NCBI RefSeq assembly: GCF_003666685.1
Contig: NZ_RCIZ01000003.1
Coordinates: forward strand, 1 to 64,000
Origin: Mesorhizobium sp. YM1C-6-2
GTDB lineage: Bacteria > Pseudomonadota > Alphaproteobacteria > Rhizobiales > Rhizobiaceae
Direction: 5' to 3'
DNA: 64,000 nucleotides
Within the stretch, counting starts at the first letter, position 1. Each line of letters opens with the position of its first letter. The translations under genes were made by a program, and so were the position numbers. Under the pieces are notes generated by a model. That model had not been told where the DNA came from. It was given only the letters and a program-made list of their open reading frames with translations, and searched no databases. Shown here piece after piece: positions 48,901 to 57,531 of the stretch.

Positions 48901-48955
48901 GTAAGGATAACCCTATATCTCCTTACATAGTAGAAGAATGCAGGGATAACTGCAA
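48901..48955 (-). promoter_or_regulatory. vapBC promoter with operator
   Basis: On the minus strand, TTGCAG (48955-48950), 17 bases, then TACTAT (48932-48927), a good sigma-70-type promoter. GTAAGGA (48901-48907) and TCCTTAC (48920-48926) form a perfect inverted repeat at the expected transcription start, suitable for VapBC autorepression. It lies wholly between ruvA and the antitoxin gene. Confidence 0.65.
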
Positions 48956-48966
48956 ATTGTTGCGGG

Positions 48967-49587
48967 CTACCGCGCCAGCTCCTTCAGCCCGAGCCGGATC
49001 AGCTTGGGCGAATCCGCGCCTTCCCCGGCCGATTTCATTGCCGCGGCGACGGCGTTGGCGGCGATGTCGCGCGAGTAGCCGAGATTGACGAGCGCCGAGA
49101 CGGCGTCCGCCACCGGCGCCGGCGCGACGCCTTCGCCGAGCTCCTGCTTCAGCCCGATCGTGCCCGAGGCGGTTCCGGCATAGGCCGGCGCCTTGTTCTT
49201 CAGTTCGGTGACGACGCGTTCCGCAACCTTCTTGCCGACGCCAGGCGCGCGGCTGACGGTGGCGATGTCGCGCAGCGCGATCGCATTGGCGAGGTCGGGC
49301 GGCGACAGCGTCGAAAGCACCGCCAGCGCCACCTTGGCGCCAACGCCCTGCACATTGTTCATCAGGAGACGGAACCACTCGCGCTCGAGCGCCGACTGGA
49401 ACCCGTAAAGGCGGATCATGTCCTCACGCACATAGGTCTCGATGAAGAGCGTCACCGCCTCCCCGGGGGACGGCAATTGCGCCAGCGTGCGGGTGGAGCA
49501 ATGCGCTACATAGCCGACGCCGTGCACGTCGACCGTGCAATGGTCCTCGCCGATCTCGTCGAGCGTACCCTTCAGCTTGCCGATCAT
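48967..49587 (-). CDS. ruvA: Holliday junction DNA helicase subunit RuvA
   Basis: A 206-residue junction-binding protein. The N-terminal OB domain begins [26 protein letters not shown], two helix-hairpin-helix motifs follow ([15 protein letters not shown] and [16 protein letters not shown]), and the C-terminal domain III ([19 protein letters not shown]) contacts RuvB. ATG at 49587, 10 bases after the ruvC stop. Confidence 0.98.
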   Translation of the reverse strand: MIGKLKGTLDEIGEDHCTVDVHGVGYVAHCSTRTLAQLPSPGEAVTLFIETYVREDMIRLYGFQSALEREWFRLLMNNVQGVGAKVALAVLSTLSPPDLANAIALRDIATVSRAPGVGKKVAERVVTELKNKAPAYAGTASGTIGLKQELGEGVAPAPVADAVSALVNLGYSRDIAANAVAAAMKSAGEGADSPKLIRLGLKELAR

Positions 49588-49597
49588 ATCGCCGCCC

Positions 49598-50119
49598 TCA
49601 AGCCACTGCCGCAACCGCCCGGGCCAGCCGCGCCGCCGGGCTCTGCATGTGGTGCGCATGGCAGATAGCGATCGCCAGCGCGTCGGCCGCATGCTCGCTG
49701 TCGAACGAAGCCTTCGGCATCAGCACCTTCACCATCATGTGGATCTGCTGCTTCTCGCCGTGGCCGACGCCGATCACCGCCTTCTTGACCGCGTTCGGCG
49801 CATATTCGGCGACGTCCAGCCCGGCGAGCGCCGGCACCAGCATGGCGATGCCGCGCGCCTGGCCGAGCTTCAGCGTCGCCACCGCATCCTTGTTGACGAA
49901 GGTTTGCTCGACGGCGGCTTCGGCCGGCGCCTGGTTCTCCATCACCTCGCGCAGCCCGTCATGCAGTTGCCTGAGCCGCACGGCGAGCGTCGCCTTGTCG
50001 TCGGATTTCACGGTGCCGGCAGCGACGAAGCGCAAGGAGTTGCCGAGCGTTTCCACGACGCCCCAGCCGGTGCGTCTCAGTCCGGGGTCGATGCCGATGA
50101 TGCGAATCGCCTGAGCCAT
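49598..50119 (-). CDS. ruvC: Holliday junction resolvase RuvC
   Basis: A 173-residue endonuclease that cuts four-way junctions. The first catalytic Asp is Asp11 in [38 protein letters not shown] and the later [12 protein letters not shown] block supply the other acidic residues. It is first in the ruvC-ruvA-(vapBC)-ruvB order. Confidence 0.98.
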   Translation of the reverse strand: MAQAIRIIGIDPGLRRTGWGVVETLGNSLRFVAAGTVKSDDKATLAVRLRQLHDGLREVMENQAPAEAAVEQTFVNKDAVATLKLGQARGIAMLVPALAGLDVAEYAPNAVKKAVIGVGHGEKQQIHMMVKVLMPKASFDSEHAADALAIAICHAHHMQSPAARLARAVAAVA

Positions 50120-50163
50120 GGTCCCACTCTAGGTACGGGCCAGCACCATTGACAGCACAATGT

Positions 50164-50178
50164 GAACAAATCAGAAAC
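50164..50178 (-). promoter_or_regulatory. candidate LexA box upstream of ruvC (one mismatch)
   Basis: The minus strand reads GTTT-CTGATTT-GTTC, one base off GTTC-N7-GTTC, 45-59 bases upstream of the ruvC start. SOS control of ruvCAB is known in several alphaproteobacteria. Confidence 0.4.
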
Positions 50179-50233
50179 ATCCCACAGAAATCAGGGGCTT
50201 CCGATGGGAGCCGGCCGAGGGGCGCAACTTGAG

Positions 50234-50977
50234 ATGGGCGTGGATTTTCCGGCATTCGACGGGCCGTTCCTTGCACTGGTCGCCACCGTCGTCGTCGCCG
50301 GCGTGGCGCGCGGCATGTCCGGCTTCGGCAGCGGCATGATCATCGCCCCGGTGGCCGCGGCAATCTACGGGCCGCAGGTGGCGGTGCCGATGGTGGCAAT
50401 CCTCGAAACGTTTCCCACCATCCCGATCACCATTCCGGCGCTGCCGCTTGCCCGATGGCGCGAGGTGCTGCCGGTGACGGTTGGGATGGCGGTGTTCCTG
50501 CCTGCCGGGGCCTATGTGCTGAGCCAAAGTGACGCCGACCTGCTGCGCTGGATCATCTGCATCGCGATCCTCGCCTGCGCCGCAGTGCTGTGGACCGGCT
50601 GGCGCTATCGCGGGCCGCGCGGCCTGCCCATATCGTTCGGCGTCGGCGGCGTCGCCGGCCTGCTGTCCGGCATAGCGTCCATTCCCGGGCCGCCGGCCAT
50701 CCTCTACTGGATGGCTTCGAACCTCTCCACGACCGTCATACGCGCCAATCTCCTGTCGCTCTTCCTGCTGGGCGACTTCCTGGCAATCGTCACCTTCTGG
50801 GCTGCCGGCCTTCTCAAGCCCGACGTCGTCGGCGTCGGCATCGCCACGATACCGTTCTTTTTCGGGGCACTGCTCGTCGGAGCGAGGTTGCACGGCCTTG
50901 CGTCGGAACAGACCTATCGGCGCGTCACCTTTGCGCTGATCGTGCTTTCGGCCTTGCTTGCGCTGCCCGTTTTGTAG
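50234..50977 (+). CDS. TauE/SafE-family anion permease
   Basis: A 247-residue membrane protein with about 8 segments. The repeat motif GVARGMSGFGSGMIIAPVAAAIYGPQVAVP and the second-half GVAGLLSGIASIPGPPAILYW are the paired TauE/SafE signatures. These proteins export sulfite, sulfoacetate or similar anions. The substrate is unknown. ATG at 50234 is chosen for GAGGGG 11 bases upstream; in-frame GTG (50162) and ATG (50204) are possible. Confidence 0.82.
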   Translation: MGVDFPAFDGPFLALVATVVVAGVARGMSGFGSGMIIAPVAAAIYGPQVAVPMVAILETFPTIPITIPALPLARWREVLPVTVGMAVFLPAGAYVLSQSDADLLRWIICIAILACAAVLWTGWRYRGPRGLPISFGVGGVAGLLSGIASIPGPPAILYWMASNLSTTVIRANLLSLFLLGDFLAIVTFWAAGLLKPDVVGVGIATIPFFFGALLVGARLHGLASEQTYRRVTFALIVLSALLALPVL

Positions 50978-51049
50978 CCATGCCGGCACGGACGAGCATC
51001 GACGCCCGGCTCCGGTTCGCGGAAGCCGAACGGTGATCGCGATATGGGA

Positions 51050-51577
51050 TCAGCCGCGCGCGAAGGCGGTGTTCAGGAGCGTGATCTGGTCGGAGACGGG
51101 GTTCGGGCTGCGGGCGCCCGACATCGGAACGACCGTGTTCTTGCCGTAGATCTCGTCGTCCATGCGGCGCACCAGCGCCTGCAGGCTGAGCGAGCGGTTG
51201 ACCAGGTCGACAAAAGGTTTCGGCAGTTCGGCCCAGCCGGTCGCATCGGCATGCGCCGAGGCCGTGTCGAGGCGCACCTTGGCCTTCTCCGTCGCCACCT
51301 GGTCGCGGCTCATCTCGCCGGAATTGGCGGCGCGCTGCAGCAGCAGCCACGAGGCGATCTGCATCAGCCGCGTCGTCAGCCGCATCGATTCTGCCGCGTA
51401 GAGCGTGGCGGCCAGGCGCGACAGCTTCTTCGCTTCGACGCGGCCCTCGCCGTCGAGATACTCGGCCGCGTGCTCGACCAGCGTCATGCCCTCATTGTAA
51501 AGGGGCTTGAAAGACTGCGAGAAGACACGCCGCTCCGCGAGCTTGATCGTCTTGCTGTCCGTAGACGGCTCGCTCAT
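51050..51577 (-). CDS. rcdA: DUF1465/RcdA-family protein
   Basis: A 175-residue helical protein of the DUF1465 family, which includes the Caulobacter adaptor RcdA that helps ClpXP degrade CtrA and others. The long helix FSQSFKPLYNEGMTLVEHAAEYLDGEG and the region LAATLYAAESMRLTTRLMQIASWLL are characteristic. A C-terminal disordered tail ends in TLLNTAFARG. ATG at 51577 is chosen over the frame start at 51646, since similarity begins there. It probably plays a role in cell-cycle proteolysis. Confidence 0.75.
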   Translation of the reverse strand: MSEPSTDSKTIKLAERRVFSQSFKPLYNEGMTLVEHAAEYLDGEGRVEAKKLSRLAATLYAAESMRLTTRLMQIASWLLLQRAANSGEMSRDQVATEKAKVRLDTASAHADATGWAELPKPFVDLVNRSLSLQALVRRMDDEIYGKNTVVPMSGARSPNPVSDQITLLNTAFARG

Positions 51578-51771
51578 TCCATACGCCCCTGAACTCGTTC
51601 GCGGATTCGGCTTGTCCATAGCAGCCGTCCCGCCGCTTTTCCGCAACCCCTACGGCGAGTGCATTGAAAATGCGCTTCGATTCCCAGCAACGCAAGCGTA
51701 TGTTTAATAAAAGGTTAACGGACGATCTTGACGGGGCTCGTCGTCCCGGAAGCCGCGATGGTCGCAGGCAC

Positions 51772-51798
51772 AAAAAAAAGAGCCGCGGATAGCGGCTC
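51772..51798 (-). terminator. terminator of the putative sRNA
   Basis: A seven-pair GC stem with a five-base loop, followed on the minus strand by eight T. It is among the strongest terminators in the window. Confidence 0.85.
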
Positions 51799-51880
51799 TC
51801 AGGAGTTTAACAGGGAGGCGTCAAACGAAGTGGCTCCAGCCACTCGGTAAGAATCCAGATCACTGGATGCACACAGTAAA
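51772..51880 (-). ncRNA. probable small RNA with three hairpins and a Rho-independent terminator
   Basis: On the minus strand an ordered set of hairpins is seen: ATCCAG-ATCA-CTGGAT (51853-51868), AGTGGCT-CC-AGCCACT (51829-51844), then the terminator GAGCCGC-GGATA-GCGGCTC (51780-51798) followed by eight T. Between them lies an unpaired CCTCCC (51812-51817), complementary to ribosome-binding sites. No open reading frame explains the conserved-looking structure. The 5' end is estimated; the family is not identified. Confidence 0.5.
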
Positions 51881-51939
51881 CGCCCGTAAAGCTTAACCGG
51901 CGGTTAACGGCCCGCCGGAAATGCACGAAAAAATCCGCG

Positions 51940-52353
51940 TCAGCGCGTTGCGGTCTGGCCCGCCGTCTCGGCTGTCTCGCTGCTCCAGAGCGCGCGCAGC
52001 GCGATGAAGGCGAACAGCACCGTCGCCGCGAAATAGGCCATTGCGGAGATGCCGAGTACAGGCTCGATCGAAGGATTGCCGCCGTAGAGTATGTAGAGCC
52101 CGACCACCATGCCGACGCTGCTGACGGCGGCCAGCCAGAAATGGATGGTGGCGAGCTTCGAATTTCGAGCGGCTGGCACGAGATGGTAGAAGAAGGCGAA
52201 CACCGCGGACATCAGCCAGCCCAGAACCATGATGTGCGCATGCGTCGGCAATTGCTCGTGATTCTGCGACATCGCCATCGACAGACCGAGCGTCATCCCG
52301 ACGAGCGCGTAGATGACGGCCATGGTGAAAAAATTGCGTGCTACGCCTTGCAT
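51940..52353 (-). CDS. small membrane protein, cytochrome-oxidase-subunit-I-like
   Basis: A 137-residue protein with four predicted membrane helices. The second contains LPTHAHIMVLGWLMSAVFAFFYHL, a His-x-His plus distal His pattern reminiscent of heme-copper oxidase subunit I and NnrS-like proteins. It is too short for a catalytic oxidase. AGGAGG 8 bases before the ATG supports the start. Function unknown. Confidence 0.65.
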   Translation of the reverse strand: MQGVARNFFTMAVIYALVGMTLGLSMAMSQNHEQLPTHAHIMVLGWLMSAVFAFFYHLVPAARNSKLATIHFWLAAVSSVGMVVGLYILYGGNPSIEPVLGISAMAYFAATVLFAFIALRALWSSETAETAGQTATR

Positions 52354-52561
52354 TGGGTTCCTCCCGTGGAATGGATCGGTGCCTGAATTCGCCGCCGTTT
52401 TTGCGACCGGCTCGTTTCAGGAGCATGTCGCCGTCACTGGCCCAAGATTCCTCGATGATACGCGACTCCTACCCGCCGCCCATGATAGGCGCCGAGGCTT
52501 GCCTGTGGATGTCGGGCAAGTTGCCGCCCGCAGGGGGGCCGGAGCCGGTTGCCCGGCAGGC

Positions 52562-54202
52562 TCAGCCGATCCTGGCCATCTCGCGCAGCTTGAACTTCTG
52601 GATCTTGCCGGTCGACGTCTTCGGGATCTCGGCGAAGATCACCGCCTTGGGCACTTTGAAGCGCGCCAGCAGCGAGCGGCAATGCACGATGATCTCCTCC
52701 TCGGTCGCGGCCACGCCCGGCTTCAACTCGACATAGGCGACCGGCACCTCGCCCCATTTGTCGTCGATGCGCGCCACCACCCCGCAGGAGGCCACCGCCG
52801 CGTGCTTGTAGAGCGCGTCCTCGACCTCGATGGAGGAGATGTTCTCGCCGCCCGAGATGATGATGTCCTTGGAGCGGTCCTTGAGCTGGATGTAGCCGTC
52901 CGGATGCATGACGCCGAGGTCGCCCGAATGGAACCAGCCGCCGGCGAAAGCCTCGTCGGTCGCCTTCCTGTTCTTGAGATAGCCTTTCATGACGATATTG
53001 CCGCGGAACATCACCTCGCCGATCGTCTCGCCGTCGGCTGGCGTTTCCCGCATCGTCTCGGGGTTCATCACGGTGAGGCCCTCGAGCGGCGCATAACGCA
53101 CGCCCTGCCGCGCCTTCTTCGCCGAGCGCCCGCCACGGTCGAGACTGTCCCATTCGCCATGCCATTCATTGACGGTGGCTGGACCGTAGGTCTCGGTCAG
53201 GCCGTAGAGATGGGTCACGGAAAAACCTGCATCGGCCATGCCGGCGAGCACCGCCTCCGGCGGCGGCGCGGCGGCGGTGTTGAAGATGACCGTCTGCGGG
53301 AACTCGCGCTTGTCGTCGGGCCTGGCGTTGATCAGCGTCGACATGACGATCGGCGCGCCGCAGAGATGGGTGACGCCATGGTCGGCGATGGCGTCGTAGA
53401 TCGGTTTCGGCCTGACCCAGCGCAGGCAGACATGCGTGCCGGCCTGCAGCGCCAGCGTCCACGGAAAGCACCAGCCGTTGCAGTGGAACATGGGCAGCGT
53501 CCACAGATAGACGCAATGCTTGGACATGCTGGCGTGGATGGTGTTGGCGTAGGTCATCAGCGTCGCGCCGCGATGATGGTAGACGACGCCCTTGGGGTTC
53601 CCCGTGGTGCCCGACGTGTAATTCAGCGACAGCGCGTCCCATTCGTCATCCGGCATCGACCATGCGAAATCCGGGTCGCCGCCGGCGACGAACTCCTCGT
53701 AGTCGAGCGAGCCGATCCGCTCGCCCTTGGGATGCGGCGCGTCGGCCGGGTATTCGGGATCGTCATAGTCGATCACCAGCGGCCTGGCCTTGGCGAGCGC
53801 CAGTGCTTCCTTCATGACGCCTGAAAACTCGCGGTCGACGATGACGACCTTGGCCTCGGCATGGTCGAGCTGGAAGGCGATCACCGCCGCGTCGAGCCGC
53901 GTGTTCACCGAATGCAGCACCGCCTTCACCATGGGCACGCCGAAATGTGCCTCCAGCATGGGCGGCGTGTTGGACAGCATGACGGTCACCGTGTCGCCCT
54001 TGCCGATGCCGCGCTGTGCCAGCGCCGAGGCCAGCCGCAGAGAGCGGCGCCAGAAGTCGCGGTAGCTGATGCGCTGGCTGCCATGCACGATGGCGAGATG
54101 ATCCGGGTAGGTCATGGCCGCGCGTTCGAGAAGGGTAATCGGCGTCAGCGGCTGGAAATTCGCCGGCTGCCGGTCGAGATCCTGTTCATAGGGATTGGTC
54201 AT
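52562..54202 (-). CDS. acyl-CoA synthetase (AMP-forming)
   Basis: A 546-residue ANL-superfamily ligase that activates a carboxylic acid to its CoA ester. Motif A3 is NYTSGTTGNPKGVVYHH, A5 YGLTETYGP, A8 FHSGDLGVMHPDGYIQLKDRSKD, and A10 SSTGKIQKFKLRE-like (KTSTGKIQKFKL) with the catalytic Lys. It resembles medium-chain/AlkK-type or 3-methylmercaptopropionate-CoA ligases. The acid substrate is not determined. The start ATG at 54202 is 33 bases from the permease stop, so one transcript is likely. The 208-base gap to the next gene holds nothing recognisable. Confidence 0.92.
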   Translation of the reverse strand: MTNPYEQDLDRQPANFQPLTPITLLERAAMTYPDHLAIVHGSQRISYRDFWRRSLRLASALAQRGIGKGDTVTVMLSNTPPMLEAHFGVPMVKAVLHSVNTRLDAAVIAFQLDHAEAKVVIVDREFSGVMKEALALAKARPLVIDYDDPEYPADAPHPKGERIGSLDYEEFVAGGDPDFAWSMPDDEWDALSLNYTSGTTGNPKGVVYHHRGATLMTYANTIHASMSKHCVYLWTLPMFHCNGWCFPWTLALQAGTHVCLRWVRPKPIYDAIADHGVTHLCGAPIVMSTLINARPDDKREFPQTVIFNTAAAPPPEAVLAGMADAGFSVTHLYGLTETYGPATVNEWHGEWDSLDRGGRSAKKARQGVRYAPLEGLTVMNPETMRETPADGETIGEVMFRGNIVMKGYLKNRKATDEAFAGGWFHSGDLGVMHPDGYIQLKDRSKDIIISGGENISSIEVEDALYKHAAVASCGVVARIDDKWGEVPVAYVELKPGVAATEEEIIVHCRSLLARFKVPKAVIFAEIPKTSTGKIQKFKLREMARIG

Positions 54203-54235
54203 GTCTATTCGCCCATACGCTTTGCGTGCCGGCCC

Positions 54236-55009
54236 TCAATTGAGCACGTCGAGCACGCCGTCGTAAATCAGCTTCACCGCGATGACGGCGACCGTGCAAT
54301 AGGTAAATGGATAAAAGATCTCTGGCCGCATGCGCCTGACCAGCCACGCGCCGGCCAGCGTGCCGAGGGGCGCCGCGGGCATCAGCACTGCCGAGGCGGC
54401 GAGGTTGGTCGAGTCGAACTGGCCAAGCAGGAAATACGGCACCAGCTTGATCGCGTTGAGGATGGCAAAGAAGACGACGCTGGTGCCGGTGAACACCTTG
54501 GGGTCCATCCTGAGCGGCAGTGCGTAGACCTGGAAGGGCGGGCCGCCGACATGGGCGACGAAGCTGGTGAAGCCTGAAACAAGCCCCCAGAAGGATCCCG
54601 CGGTGCGGTTTGGCTTGGCCGCATGGTTCGAGCCGTGGCGGGCGAGCTGATAAAGCCAGCGGCCGACGAAGATGACGGCTATGGCGCCGACGATGAAGCG
54701 CACCATGTCGGCGGTCACCATCGTGGCGGTGAACCAACCTATGCCGATGCCGACCAGCGAACCCGGCAGCATGATGGCAAGCGTGGTGCGGCTATAGACG
54801 CCGCGCCAGGTCCACAGAGACACCATGTCCATGATGACGAGGACCGGCAGCATGATCGCCGCTGCCTGGATCGGGTTGATGACAAGCGCCATCAAAGGCA
54901 CGCCGATGAAGCCCATGGAGCCGCCAAAGCCACCCTTGGACAGGCCTGCAAGAAGCACGGCCGGCAGAGCAGCCGCGTAGAACCAGGGATTTGCGAGAAG
55001 TTCGTACAT
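54236..55009 (-). CDS. TauE/SafE-family anion permease
   Basis: A 257-residue membrane protein with about 8 helices. The signature GLSKGGFGGSMGFIGVPLMALVINPIQAAA is followed by a second-half repeat GFTSFVAHVGGPPFQVYALPLRMDPKVFTGT. It differs from the paralogue at 50234 and is closer to the YfcA branch. Placed upstream of an acyl-CoA synthetase, it may export or import an organic or sulfonate anion, but this is speculative. ATG at 55009. Confidence 0.87.
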   Translation of the reverse strand: MYELLANPWFYAAALPAVLLAGLSKGGFGGSMGFIGVPLMALVINPIQAAAIMLPVLVIMDMVSLWTWRGVYSRTTLAIMLPGSLVGIGIGWFTATMVTADMVRFIVGAIAVIFVGRWLYQLARHGSNHAAKPNRTAGSFWGLVSGFTSFVAHVGGPPFQVYALPLRMDPKVFTGTSVVFFAILNAIKLVPYFLLGQFDSTNLAASAVLMPAAPLGTLAGAWLVRRMRPEIFYPFTYCTVAVIAVKLIYDGVLDVLN

Positions 55010-55188
55010 GGAAGGGATGCGGCGGGCGTGCGACAGGAAGGACGCGTTGAATAGCCTGAAATCGCCCGTCATGCGACCGGATTGTGCGCAAGCGGGAAAA
55101 TCCGCCTGCTGTTCAAGCGGCCGGGCTTCGTCTATGCCGCATTCCAACCAAACTCGCCCGGCATAGCCGGACAATTGGAAGACATGGC

Positions 55189-55854
55189 ATGAACGAACAG
55201 ACCCCGCCGAATCGCTGCCGCATCGTGCTGATCTCGCCTGCCGGCGAGAGCGCCGACGGCTTTTCGGTGAAATTCACCGCAGCGATCGCCGGCGGCGATG
55301 TCGCCTCGATCATCCTGCCGGCCAACGGCATGGACGAAGCTTCCTACCAGGCCTTCGCCGAGCGCATCGTGCCGATCGCGCAGGCGGCCGGCATCGCAGC
55401 GCTCATTGTCGACGACACGCGCATCGCCGGCCGCGTCAAGGCCGACGGCATCCATATCGAAGGCGGCAAGGCATCGCTCGCCGAGGCGGTCGAGAGTTTT
55501 CAGTCCAGGATGGCGGTCGGCGCCGGCGGCGTGAAAACCCGCGACGATGCGCTGGAACTCGGCGAGGAGCGTCCCGACTACGTGTTCTTCGGGCGGTTCG
55601 GCTACGACACCAAGCCGGAACCGCATCAGCGCAACCTCTCGCTCGGCAGTTGGTGGGCGGAAATGGTGGAGATACCGGGGATCGTGATGGCTGGCTCCGA
55701 CATCACCACAGTGGAGACGGTGGCCGCGACGGGCGCGGATTTCGTCGCACTGTCGGCGGCTGTCTTCGGCGAGGGCGTCGATCCGAAGGCGGCGGTGGCG
55801 CGCGCCAATGCGATCCTCGATGCTAGCGCGCCGCGCTTCGAGCCGGCCGAATGA
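55189..55854 (+). CDS. thiamine-phosphate-synthase-like (ThiE/TenI family) protein
   Basis: A 221-residue TIM-barrel protein. The blocks IVPIAQAAGIAALIVDDTRIAGRVKADGIHIEGG and PDYVFFGRFG match ThiE/TenI proteins (diphosphate-binding regions), but the catalytic segment ELGADGVHLGQED is altered to VKADGIHIEGGKAS. It may therefore be a TenI-like or divergent member without thiamine synthase activity. ATG follows GAAGACATGGC. It overlaps the Sel1 gene by ATGA. Confidence 0.75.
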   Translation: MNEQTPPNRCRIVLISPAGESADGFSVKFTAAIAGGDVASIILPANGMDEASYQAFAERIVPIAQAAGIAALIVDDTRIAGRVKADGIHIEGGKASLAEAVESFQSRMAVGAGGVKTRDDALELGEERPDYVFFGRFGYDTKPEPHQRNLSLGSWWAEMVEIPGIVMAGSDITTVETVAATGADFVALSAAVFGEGVDPKAAVARANAILDASAPRFEPAE

Positions 55855-56831
55855 CGGCGGCGCGACTCGTCCTTTCGGTTGTCGCCGCGCTGCTTGCCGC
55901 AGGCGCGGTGCATGCGCAGGACAAGAACGCGCCGGCCGAACAGGAGACCGACACCAAGGGCGCCGAGAGCGTCGGCGGCATCGACCAGGAGCGTTTCGGC
56001 GGCCCGCCGGCAGACGCGGCATACGGCGCCTTCCAGCGCGGCCTCTACATGACGGCGCTCAACCTTGCCCTGCCGCGTGCGGAAGCGGGTGACTCCGCCG
56101 CGCAGACGCTGGTTGCAGAAATCCTGTCGCGGGGGCTCGGCGTCGCCCGCGACGAGGCCAAGGCCGCGAAGTGGTACCGGCTGGCGGCCGAGCAGGGCGT
56201 GCCGGCGGCGCAGTTCCAGTATGCGCTGATGCTGCTCGACGGCCGCTTCGTGAAGAAGGACCCGCAGGGCGCCTATGCGCTGATGCAGGCCGCCGCCGAG
56301 GCCGGCAACCGGCTGGCGCAGTTCAATTTCGCGCAGCTTCTCGTCCAGCGCGAACCCGGCAATGCCGGCATGACCAAGGCGGTGACCTACTACCAGCGTG
56401 CCGCCGACGCCGGCGTCGCCGACGCGCAGTATGCGATGTCGCAGATCTATGCCAACGGCGCTGGCGGCAAGAAACGCGACGAGGTCGAGGCGCGGCGCTG
56501 GCTTCTGCTTGCCGCCCGGCAGAATTTCGATACCGCTCAGCTCGATCTCGCCACATGGCTGGTCGACGGCCGCGGCGGCCCGCGCGACCTCAAGGCCGGC
56601 TTCGACTGGATGTCGCGCGCCGCCCATGCCGGCAATGTCGCCGCGCAGAACAGGCTCGCCAAGCTCTACATGGGCGGCATCGGCACCGAGCCAAACGCGA
56701 TAGACGCCGCCGCCTGGTATTTTGTCGCCCGCCGCGCCGGGCTCACCGATCCCGAGATGGAGGATTTCCTGCGCGGCCTGACCGACGAGGAGCAGAAGCA
56801 GGCGTTGAGCCGCGCCAACCGGCTGCGCTAG
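55851..56831 (+). CDS. Sel1-repeat secreted protein
   Basis: A 326-residue protein with a signal peptide ([17 protein letters not shown]) and about six Sel1/TPR-like repeats (for example [53 protein letters not shown]). Such solenoids scaffold protein interactions in the periplasm or at the membrane. No enzyme domain. It starts within the stop of the ThiE-like gene, so the two are co-translated. Confidence 0.88.
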   Translation: MTAARLVLSVVAALLAAGAVHAQDKNAPAEQETDTKGAESVGGIDQERFGGPPADAAYGAFQRGLYMTALNLALPRAEAGDSAAQTLVAEILSRGLGVARDEAKAAKWYRLAAEQGVPAAQFQYALMLLDGRFVKKDPQGAYALMQAAAEAGNRLAQFNFAQLLVQREPGNAGMTKAVTYYQRAADAGVADAQYAMSQIYANGAGGKKRDEVEARRWLLLAARQNFDTAQLDLATWLVDGRGGPRDLKAGFDWMSRAAHAGNVAAQNRLAKLYMGGIGTEPNAIDAAAWYFVARRAGLTDPEMEDFLRGLTDEEQKQALSRANRLR

Positions 56832-56931
56832 GCGCGCAAGGCGGGCTGCCCTTGCCTCACCCGGCGTTTTATGGTCATGGAGGCGCCGAAAAGCGCCCGA
56901 CCGGCGCAAATCCCCTTCCGAAAGTTCCAGC

Positions 56932-57498
56932 ATGGCCAAGATAAGCGGCAGCGAAATCCGTCCCGGCACCGTCATCGAACATGACGGCGGGCTCTGGGTG
57001 GCGGTGAAGACCAACACCGTGAAGCCGGGCAAGGGCGGCGCCTACAACCAGGTGGAGCTCAAGAACCTCGTCAACGGCACCAAGCTCAACGAGCGCTTCC
57101 GCTCGGACGAGAAGGTCGAGCAGACACGGCTCGACCTCAAGGATTTCTCGTTCCTCTACGAGCAGGGCGACCAGCTCGTCTTCATGGACACCGAAAGCTA
57201 CGAGCAGCTCGAGCTGAACAAGGAATTCGTCGGCGACCGTTCCGCCTTCCTGCAGGACGGCATGATGGTGACGGTCCAGCTCTACAACGAGACGCCGATC
57301 GGCGTGTCGCTCCCCGACCAGGTGACGCTCGAGATCACCGAGGCCGATCCGGTGGTGAAGGGGCAGACGGCAGCGTCTTCCTACAAGCCGGCGATCCTCG
57401 AGAACGGTATCCGCGTGCTGGTGCCGCCCTTCATCTCGACCGGCGAGCGCATCATCGTCGACACCAACGAACTCACCTACATCCGCCGCGCGGACTGA
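56932..57498 (+). CDS. efp: elongation factor P
   Basis: A 188-residue protein that relieves ribosome stalling at polyproline. Lys34 in [10 protein letters not shown] is the residue modified by EpmA-type lysylation. The three beta-barrel domains follow the usual pattern, ending [17 protein letters not shown]. It is followed after 33 bases by the suhB-type gene. Confidence 0.97.
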   Translation: MAKISGSEIRPGTVIEHDGGLWVAVKTNTVKPGKGGAYNQVELKNLVNGTKLNERFRSDEKVEQTRLDLKDFSFLYEQGDQLVFMDTESYEQLELNKEFVGDRSAFLQDGMMVTVQLYNETPIGVSLPDQVTLEITEADPVVKGQTAASSYKPAILENGIRVLVPPFISTGERIIVDTNELTYIRRAD

Positions 57499-57531
57499 AG
57501 TCCGACGGACAACGGAAGATCTGGATAAAAC

